From: Xestospongia bergquistia
Taxonomy: Eukaryota > Porifera > Demospongiae > Haplosclerida > Petrosiidae
Direction of reading: 5' to 3'
Length of the DNA stretch: 64,000 nt
Assembly (NCBI GenBank): GCA_963965975.1
Contig: OZ014420.1
Location: 1,266,001-1,330,000, forward strand
This document shows, piece after piece, positions 53,001-61,200 of the stretch (its first letter is position 1; each line of letters opens with the position of its first letter). The position numbers were made by a program, and so were the translations under genes. The notes under the pieces were generated by a model. The model was not told the DNA's origin and did not search any database. It saw nothing but the letters and a program-made list of their open reading frames with translations.

Positions 53001-56000
53001 CCTCTCAATTAAGGCTGACCCAAACTTAACTGAAGAAGATGGATTAACTGCACTTATGTTAGCATGTCAAAACAATGATATTGATGTTGCCTCAGTTCTT
53101 GTGGAGGCAGGTGCATCCCTTGATATTCAGGATAACAATGGCATGACTGCTTTAATGTCAGCTGCAGATGAAGGTAACTTAAAGATTGTGAAACTCCTAG
53201 TTGGAGCTGGTGCCAACGTAAATGTGCAAGATAATAAAGGCTTCACAGCTCTCATCACAGCAATATTACAGGAGCAGTATCTTGTAGCTCATTACCTAAT
53301 TGAGTCAAATGCTAACTTGAATATTGCAGTTAAGTCAGGTAAAACAGCACTTCATGCAGCATGTACTGTCAGAAATGCTGAACTGGTTGATATGCTTCTG
53401 AACAATGGTGCTGACCCAAATATATGTGATTCTTACCATTGTACACCACTTCTTACTGCTTGTGTTAGTCTATCTGATGCATCTTTCAATCCTGCTATAC
53501 CACCTCTCCTCTTAGCCTATGGAGCAGATCCTAATAAACAAGATGTTTCGGGAAGGACAGCATTGATGGCAGCAAGTCGTTATAATTTTGAAGAAGGAGT
53601 AGAGGCTCTCCTCAATGCAGGTGCTGACATTCATAAAGATTCAGGTTATTGTACAGCTCTATCAATTGCCAGTTTTATGGGTCATCTCAATATTGTGAAT
53701 TTGTTACTTGCACATGGTGTAGATCCTAACCAATATAATGATTTTTTATTTAGTCCTTTGGTTTCAGCATGTCTTAGGAGGAATATAGATGTCATTAAAG
53801 CTCTTTTGGCTTCCAAAGCTGACCCAAATAAAGTAGATGAAGAGGGCTTTACTTTATTATCAATGATAATTTCATCTGCTGGAAAGGAGTTAACTTCTAA
53901 ACTAGGAGGTTTGTTTGAAACGAATAGCTTTCCTCTCACTGAACTACAGAATGCTGTAAATGAATTGGAGATAATCAAATTGCTCATAGCTGCTGGAGTT
54001 GATCTTGATTTATGCACTTCTTCAGGAGACACAGCTCTTATCCAGGCTATACAGTCTAACAACCTTCCAGTTGCTCATTTATTAATAAAGTCCAAAGCTG
54101 ACTTAAACATTCAAGGCAAGTATGAAGAAACAGCACTTCATGAAGCATGTTCTCTTCAAAATGCTGAGCTAGTTGAAACACTACTGAAAAATGGTGCTAA
54201 CCCAAATATACAAGATTTTGACAAAAATACTTCGCTCATTACCTCTTGTATCAAGAAATCTGATCAGCCATTTGATCCTGTTATACCACCTCTCCTTTTA
54301 GCCTACAGAGCAGATCCTAATAAACAAGACATTGTAGGACGGACAGCATTGATGTTAGCAACTCGTCATAATTATGAAGAAGGAGTAGAGGCTCTCCTCA
54401 ATGCAGGTGCATGTGTTAAAATAGATTCAGTTTCTTTTACTACTCTATCAATTGCCAGTTTTATGGGTAATGTCAATATAGTGAATTTGTTACTTTCACA
54501 TGGTGCAGATCCTAACCAATATAATAATTTGATGCTTAGTCCTTTGGTTTTAGCATGTCTTAGGAGCAATTTAGATGTCATTAAAGTTCTCTTGGCTTCC
54601 AAAGCTGATCCAAATGGTGTAAATGAAGATGGTTTAACTATAATCTCAATGGTTATTTTAGCTACAGAAAAGAAATTCATTTCAGAAATAGGAAGCTTAT
54701 TCAAAGTGGCTGGTGTTCCTCTCACTGAACTAGAGGATACAGTTAATGTATTGGAGATTATCAAATTGCTCATGTCTGCTGGAGCTGACCTTGATTTGTG
54801 CACTTCATCAGGAGACACAGCTCTTATCCAGGCTATACAGTCTAACAATCTTCCAGTTGCTCATTTTCTAATAAAGTCCAAAGCTGACTTAAACATTCAA
54901 GGCAAGTATGGAAGAACAGCACTTAGTGGAGCATGTTCTCTTCAAAATGGTGAGCTAGTTGAAATACTACTGAAAAATGGTGCTAACCCAAATGTACAAG
55001 ATTCTAGCAAGAATACTCCGCTAATTATCTCTTGTCTCAATCCATCGGATCAGCCATTTGATCCTTCTATACCACCTCTCCTCTTAGCCTATGGAGCAGA
55101 TCCCAATGTTAGACAAATATTTGGACGTACTGCATTAATGGCAGCGTGTTTGTATTGTTCTGAAACAGAAGTAGAGGCTCTTCTTAGAGCTGGTGCTGAT
55201 GTGAAAATTGAAGATGACGAAAAAAATACAGCTCTCTCATTCTCTATTTATAAGCTAAATGTCAAGATAGCAAACCTATTGGTTGTGTATGGAGCAGATC
55301 CTAATCAACAAGACAAAAATAATTCCACTTTATTAATGCGTGCAAGCTTTAGTGGAAAAATAGATGCTGTGAAACTTCTCCTCTCAATTAAGGCTGATCC
55401 AAATTTAACTGAAGTAGATGGCTTAACTGGACTTATGTTAGCATGTCAAAACAATGATATTGATGTTGCCTCAGTTCTTGTGGAGGCAGGTGCATCCCTT
55501 GATATTCAGGATAACAATGGCATGACTGCTTTAATGTCAGCTGCAGATGAAGGTAACTTAAAGATTGTGAAACTTTTAGTTGAAGCTGGGGCTAACATAA
55601 ATGTGCAAAGTAAAGAAGGCTTCACAGCTCTAACTGTAGCTATAGTACAGGAGCAGTTTCCTGTAGCTCATTACCTAATAGAGTCAAATGCTGATATAAA
55701 TATTGCATTCAGGTTAGGAAAAACAGCACTTCATGCAGCATGCTTTGTCAAAAATGCTCAATTGGTTGATATGCTTCTGAACAATGGTGCTGATCCAAAT
55801 ATATGTGATTCTAACAATCGTACACCACTTCATACTGCCTGTATTGATCTATCTGATCAACCACTCAATCTTGCTATACCACCTCTCCTCTTAGCCTATG
55901 GAGCAGATCCTAACAAACAAGATAATGAAGGGCAGACAGCTCTAATAGCAGCATCCTTGTATGACTTTGAAGAAGGGGTGGAGGCTCTCCTAGGTGGAGG

Positions 56001-56466
56001 TGCTGATGTTAACATAGAAGATGAGCAAGGACGTGTAGCCCTGTATGCAGCAGCGCAGTCTGGCAACACTAAAATCTTGAACCTTCTTTTAGAGAGTACT
56101 GATGACAAATATCTGTGTACTGCACTTATGATTGCAAATTCCTGTAAGAATCAAGAAACAATGAAGTTATTACTTAATATTAGTGTTTCTCGAGGTATAT
56201 GCACTGTACAAGAAATACAATTAGAAAAGCCTCAAAGCCGAATTTCAACATCACGTTTTGAGCGAACTATTGCATCTGCCATCTCATACGAAAGACCAAA
56301 TATTCCTGTGAACATTCAAAGTCGTTCTCGAGCTCGACCCATCTCACCCTCTCAAGTTCATGATGCAATCGAACGTCCCCAACCACCAACTGGAGCTGAT
56401 AAATATAATGAGGAACAATATAGTGAGGATGACATAGATAACTGGAGAGTTAATTATAACCCGTAA
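50086..56466 (+). CDS. Death-domain / ankyrin-repeat protein A
   Basis: A single 2126-codon exon. Residues 4-95 are a Death-fold domain (LQEELRPVVDWHLFGIYLKL, LDKIHRQY, CKTELFDFWL, VWEEVIDALEKMKKDDLVRK). Residues about 125-340 are an alpha-helical region I cannot name (LERTFARLVADVKQALEAS, NIRNSYCCLNFRLLSDIINE, QGCLCVTWFVHESIVPSLVS). About 350-2040 is an array of some 45-50 ankyrin repeats, many with G-A-D-P-N and T-A-L-M motifs. These are organised in higher-order blocks of about 262 residues, each with a longer repeat (PAIPPLLLAYGADPN) and some with an inserted PLTELxxTVNxLEIIKLL segment. The last 80 residues are Ser/Arg/Pro-rich and acidic at the end. No NACHT, kinase or membrane segment is visible. 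A cytosolic scaffold in Death-fold signalling is inferred. Confidence 0.9.
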   Translation: MSDETPLHLLQEELRPVVDWHLFGIYLKLPKPELDKIHRQYSQTEGTERCKTELFDFWLNNRTQEVGVWEEVIDALEKMKKDDLVRKLRSKYLRLEMETETVSNNTFEHDEAMEICKSPELIEVEESVVEAFANLERTFARLVADVKQALEASNVSLTVLHRFIIERLEIEKPFSEPKTVDQLFHNIRNSYCCLNFRLLSDIINEFLNSVPDLPDFQPIQPRMKKYAKDFAEFTRSACMKDLIGCIREAIRDQNVQELELKLSGFWHQLTLEHFEKLVQMLFRGRSNALNNLQVTQGCLCVTWFVHESIVPSLVSLLENKVPLMQSLGIMKIAVGDSIVMDQGEDIDDISSAVYLAISQNQLEAVEFLLSVGADPNAVVGDKLLFFEVIQGGNVEIVKTFIEAGVDINHKNNDGCTSLSTACFEGYVEIVELLLAYGADPNEQDNKNRTPLMIANSNRKLEVIKILLKTKASQNSLDAEDFLFLISACKGGDIEAVKTLIQAGIPLDFQESDRTWSALMFAADEGHLEIVKLLVAGGANVNLKASTGDTALIRAILSNSSLVVQFLLESKADSNLQGESGRSPLHIACAIQNVELVQLLLENKANPNIQDTSEATPLLVSFTGLPYKTLDPAIPTLLLAYGANPNILDVSGCTPLMAACVCDKNMLKSPLVFAGLMSNVEAVQVLLAPNITNAQSLTEMLSHILASGGHPLSELRSIRDNPLGKVEDIDVLTGVMKLMVADFILELSILIANSDAQLNTESILEIIKLLISSGADLDLCNSSGNTALIQAIQSNNLTVAYLLIKSKADLNIQGKYEGTALHEACSLQNGELVETLLKNGANPNIQDSNKNTPLIIACLNKSDYPFDPAIPPLLLAYGADPNIRQIFGRTALMAACSSCSEVEVDALLRAGADVKIEDYEGLTALSFATNKLNVKMTNLLVAYGADPNQQDENKITQIMRASFNGKVDAVKLLLSIKADPNLTEEDGLTALMLACQNNDIDVASVLVEAGASLDIQDNNGMTALMSAADEGNLKIVKLLVGAGANVNVQDNKGFTALITAILQEQYLVAHYLIESNANLNIAVKSGKTALHAACTVRNAELVDMLLNNGADPNICDSYHCTPLLTACVSLSDASFNPAIPPLLLAYGADPNKQDVSGRTALMAASRYNFEEGVEALLNAGADIHKDSGYCTALSIASFMGHLNIVNLLLAHGVDPNQYNDFLFSPLVSACLRRNIDVIKALLASKADPNKVDEEGFTLLSMIISSAGKELTSKLGGLFETNSFPLTELQNAVNELEIIKLLIAAGVDLDLCTSSGDTALIQAIQSNNLPVAHLLIKSKADLNIQGKYEETALHEACSLQNAELVETLLKNGANPNIQDFDKNTSLITSCIKKSDQPFDPVIPPLLLAYRADPNKQDIVGRTALMLATRHNYEEGVEALLNAGACVKIDSVSFTTLSIASFMGNVNIVNLLLSHGADPNQYNNLMLSPLVLACLRSNLDVIKVLLASKADPNGVNEDGLTIISMVILATEKKFISEIGSLFKVAGVPLTELEDTVNVLEIIKLLMSAGADLDLCTSSGDTALIQAIQSNNLPVAHFLIKSKADLNIQGKYGRTALSGACSLQNGELVEILLKNGANPNVQDSSKNTPLIISCLNPSDQPFDPSIPPLLLAYGADPNVRQIFGRTALMAACLYCSETEVEALLRAGADVKIEDDEKNTALSFSIYKLNVKIANLLVVYGADPNQQDKNNSTLLMRASFSGKIDAVKLLLSIKADPNLTEVDGLTGLMLACQNNDIDVASVLVEAGASLDIQDNNGMTALMSAADEGNLKIVKLLVEAGANINVQSKEGFTALTVAIVQEQFPVAHYLIESNADINIAFRLGKTALHAACFVKNAQLVDMLLNNGADPNICDSNNRTPLHTACIDLSDQPLNLAIPPLLLAYGADPNKQDNEGQTALIAASLYDFEEGVEALLGGGADVNIEDEQGRVALYAAAQSGNTKILNLLLESTDDKYLCTALMIANSCKNQETMKLLLNISVSRGICTVQEIQLEKPQSRISTSRFERTIASAISYERPNIPVNIQSRSRARPISPSQVHDAIERPQPPTGADKYNEEQYSEDDIDNWRVNYNP

Positions 56467-57635
56467 TATTAGTTTTGTTATACCCCCACTGTGTTATGTT
56501 TTTAATCTAAATCTTTTTTTTTCTTATTTGATAGTATTGTATTTCATTTCGTTCTCAATTATAAATACTTTTGCATTGTTCACTCTCATTTATGTATGTT
56601 ATTTCACATTACTTTGTTCTCATTTGTATGTATTTTTAATGATGTTTATCATAATTTATTGAAGCTTTATTTTTCTTTTACTCTCTTTTGTTTTCATTCA
56701 CACATTACATAGTGTATTACTTTATTTTACTCTCATTTCCATGCAATTAAAAGACGTTTTTATACTTTATATCAATTAATAGTACTTTGTTATGTTTTGT
56801 TAATTGTTTACACAAATATACTTTATATGTTTACTTGTAGTATATTATTGTTCTTTGTTTTATTAACACAATTATATTTTTAAACTTGTCTATCTTTTTT
56901 TTAAAAAACATCTTGTATTATATTTTTGTTTGTTATAAATATATTTGACAGACAACAGCACTTGATTATTTTTATGATATTACATTACAAATAGTGGTAC
57001 ATCATTTTAATATATCAATTTATTATTCCGGATTCATTAGTTATGTAGTGGTGAATAAGATACCTAAACAGATCTAAAGTATACATACACATATAATGGA
57101 TTCCTCATATAATTAGTTCATTAGTTGTCTAGACAAATGACTCCAGTGTCTATAACACTGTACAATTAAAGACCCATAACATGGATTCTTATAAGATTTA
57201 ATTTATATATGTGGCTATATACTAGATAGTTAATGTATACTAGTATGTTAAGTGTATAAGCATTACATCTGATGGTGTTTGAAGTCACAAGTCTATCCAT
57301 ACACATCTCCAGTAAATCCGTACATTTTCAAAAACGCCATAAATATATTAAACGACCTGTTATACTAATATACAGTACTGCATACATTACTTTTAGCAGT
57401 GAATAGTAATTTAGTCCTTGATATCGTTATTGTATTGACTACAAGAAAGAGCCCAAATATTATATTAGTAATGATAAATACATTGCTGGTATAAAAGTCA
57501 AAGTTTAAATTGCCTGAACATTAGTATCACTCACTATGTGACATTTTTCTTGATCTGGTTCTCTTCTGTTTTACTGGCTCATGTTGTGAGCTTGCCTCTT
57601 GTTTATACAGTAGATCTTTTGACTGTATGTAGTAC
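56467..57635. other. Intergenic, AT-rich, downstream of gene A
   Basis: About 1.2 kb of T-rich then mixed AT-rich sequence. No open frame, repeat family or RNA gene was recognised. It should contain the 3' UTR of gene A. Confidence 0.6.
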
Positions 57636-58040
57636 ATTGTCTTTATTGATTTACACATTGACAATGTAACTATATTCTAATTTTTGTACACTGTGTCATA
57701 ATTTTTGCACAATATGGTAGTAGCTAAACAAACTTCTATCATTATTTGTAGTACTTAAAGCAATAGAAGTACTGTTGCTAATAAACTGTTTCTCATAGTC
57801 ACTGCACATGTAGATGTAAAGGAGACAAAAGTAACTTGAATTTACTTCTAATGTAGCTTCTATTGGTTGTGAACAGTCACTTAAAACAACATCAAGGTTA
57901 TGGTGGAGGGGGTGGCACCATTGCTCCTATTGACATTCTTGAGATATTTCCTGTTCATTTACTCTTTGAAGATGCATTTTATCAATACATGACTTTGAAC
58001 TGTCTTCCAATTCAAGAAGTAACTCTTAGGACCTGAGGTA
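57636..58040 (+). pseudogene. Decayed copy of the CMTR2 3' end
   Basis: 57655-57860 aligns to the CMTR2 intron at about 49230-49462 (for example taataaactgtttctcat and the repeated ttttgtacact). 57858-58035 aligns to the penultimate CMTR2 exon. It keeps the acceptor tgtag and an in-frame [18 protein letters not shown] ... [20 protein letters not shown], with a 9-nt deletion after NSH. A further deletion of about 30 nt puts the frame into a TGA just before the old donor. The final CMTR2 exon is missing. This marks the left part of the segment duplicated with gene B. Confidence 0.88.
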
Positions 58041-58280
58041 AAAGTCCAGTCTCCTTTATTTGTCACTCAACCATTTGTTCATCCATCCCCCCCTCCATCC
58101 ATCCATCTTCCTTTAGTATGTATACAAAAATTTGGTCTATTCCCTAGATAAATCTCAAATATGGAAACCTGTATAAACAGAATGCAGGAAATACTAATAA
58201 TCCGTAGTTTGATCTAATTTGTATTTTTGTTATATAATAATTCCCTTTTCCTCTTCTCAGGGTTGACTTCATCCTCAACT

Positions 58281-61200
58281 ATGTCTGGTAAGACTCCTTC
58301 TCTTGATCTTTTACTTGAGGAACTACGACCTGTGGTAGACTGGCATTTGTTTGGAATCTATCTAAAACTACCTAAATATGAGCTGGACAAAATTCATAGA
58401 CAGTATTTCCAGACAGAAGGAATAGAGAGATGTAAGACTGAGCTTCTTGATATTTGGCTGAAAGGAAGAACTCAAGAACATAATGTCTGGGAGGAGGTGA
58501 TTGAAGCCATGGAGAAGATGAAAAAAGATGATTTGGTGAGTTTAGTAAGAAATTTACGTGTTAAATATTTGGGGTTGGAGAAGGAAATCGAGAGAAACAG
58601 TAAGCCTTCAGAACCTATTTTAGTAGAAAGGTCTGTTGGTGAAGCATTTAGAAACTTAGAAAGAACATTTGCCAGACTAGTAGCTGATGTCAAGCAAGCT
58701 TTAGAAGCAAGTAACGTGTCTCTCACACTCCTTCATCGTTTTATAATGGAGAGACTAGAAATTGAGAGCCAACTTTCAGAGCCTAAAACTGTTGATGAGT
58801 TTTTCCAGAATATTCGTAACAGCTACTGTTGTCTTAACTTTCATCCCCTTAGTGACATTATCGATGAATTTCTTTACAATATGCCTGACCTGCCTGGTGT
58901 CCAGCCTATTCAGCCTCGAATGAAAAAATATGCAGAAGATTTTGAGGATTTTGCATGTTCAGCACACATGAAAGATCTTATAGACTGTATTGAAAAAAAA
59001 ATTCAAGATCAAAAAACACAAGATTTAAAACTAAAGCTTTCTGGATTTTGGGATAATTTGACTGTTAAGCATTTAAAAAAGCTGGTTCAAATGTTATTTG
59101 GAGATGGGAGCAATGCTCTAAACGATCTTCAAGTAACACGAGGATGTCTGTGTGTAACTTGGTTTGTGCACAAGTCAATTGTTCCCTCTCTTGTCTCATT
59201 ATTGGAGAATAAGGTACCCTTAATGCAGAGTTTGGGCATTATGAAAATAGCTGTAGGAGATAGTATAGTTATGGATCAAGGAGAAGATATTGATGATATC
59301 AGTTCAGCAGTTTATTTAGCTATCTCTCAAAATCAACTTGAAGCAGTTGAGTTTCTGCTAAGTGTTGGCGCTGATCCAAATGCTGTTGTTGGTGATAAAT
59401 ATTTGTTTTTTGAAGCAATTCAAAGAGGAAATGTAGAAATTGTCAAAGCATTTATTGAAGCTGGTGCTAATGTTCTTCACAGAGATGTTATTGACAACAC
59501 ACCTCTCCTTATAGCTACCTTCGAAGGTAATGCAAAAATTTTACAGTTATTGTTAGCAAATGGAGCAGATCCTAATCAACCAAATAAGGACTATCTTACT
59601 CCATTAATGCATGCCAGTCTTAATGGGAGGGCTGATATTGTTACACTCCTGTTAGAAGGTAATGCTAACACAAACATGTTTAATATGGAAGGTTATACAG
59701 CATTAATGTTAGCTTGTGAAAAAGGGCATCTTGAAACTGCAAAGATGCTATTAGAAGCCAATGCATCTCTTGATGTTCAAAATAGTAATGGTGCCACAGC
59801 TTTAATACTTGCCACAAATGAAGGTCATTTAAAGATTGTCAAACTCCTTGTTGCAGCCAAGGCTTATCTAAATGCACAAACAAAATCTGGAGATAGTGCT
59901 CTTATCTGTGGTATAGTAAAGAAACATTTTGATATTGCTGATTTTCTAATCAAGTCAAAAGCTGATCTGAATATGAAAGGTGAGTCCAGAAAAACAGCAC
60001 TTCATGTAGCATGCACAGCTCAGAATGCCAGTTTGGTACATCTTTTACTTCAAAATGGTGCCAAACCTAATGTACAAGACTCCTTTCATAAGACAACACC
60101 ACTAATTGTTTCATGTACTGGCCTACCTAATCAAAAGTTTGACCCTACTATTCCAGGGCTCCTCTTAGAGTATGGAGCAAAGCCAAACACTTGCAATGTT
60201 TCTGGTATTACAGCGTTAATGCAAGCATGCCGTTACAATTATGCAGAAGGTGTGGAGGCCATTCTAGATGACGATGATGCTGATGTTAATCAAAGCGATG
60301 CAAATGGTGTCACAGCACTTGCAATAGCTAGCTTTGAAGGCAATGCTAAAATAGTTCCACTATTACTAGCTCATGGTGCAGACCCTAATCAACAAGATAA
60401 GAAGAAGATGACTCCCTTAATGCGTGCAAGTGTTGAAGGACATTTCCAAGTTGTTAGGCAACTTCTCTCTGCTAATGCAAACCCAATTTTAGTAGATAAA
60501 GATGGCGCTTCAGCACTGTTATTAGCTTGTGAAAAAGGTCATCTTGAGGTGGCTCAATATTTTGTTAGGATTGGTGTGCCTCTTGATACTCAAGACAAAG
60601 AAGGTTGGACTGCTTTAATGGTTGCAGGAGGAAAAGGTCACTTGGAGGTTGTAAAACTTTTAATAGCAGCAGGGGCCAACTTAAACTTGAGAAACAAATT
60701 CAAAAATACAGCTCTTGTTAGTGCAATATTGTCAAAGAAGTTTCTTGTGGCTCATGTCCTAGTTCATTCCAATGCTGATTTGAATGTTCGAGTCAAATCT
60801 GGCAGAACAGCACTTCATACTGCCTGTCTTATTCAGAATGCAGAACTAGTTTATCTTCTACTTGAGAAAGGTGCAAACCCAAATGCTAAAGATGGCAAAA
60901 GTATAACATCACTCTTCATCTCATGTGGTCGCTCCAAAGATGTTGAATTCAATCCTACAATACCATATCTCCTCTTAGCACAACAAGCTGATCCAAATAT
61001 TGCTGATGATTCTGGAGACACTCCTTTAATAGTTGCTTGTCAGTTTAATTATGAAGCAGGAGTTAAAGCTCTTATTACTTATGGTGCTGACATTCATCAT
61101 AAGAACATTGATGGCTCTACAGCTCTTTCAAAAGCTTGCTTTGAAGGTTATGTAGAAATGGTGGAGTTGTTACTAGCACATGGTGCTGACCCTAATCAAA

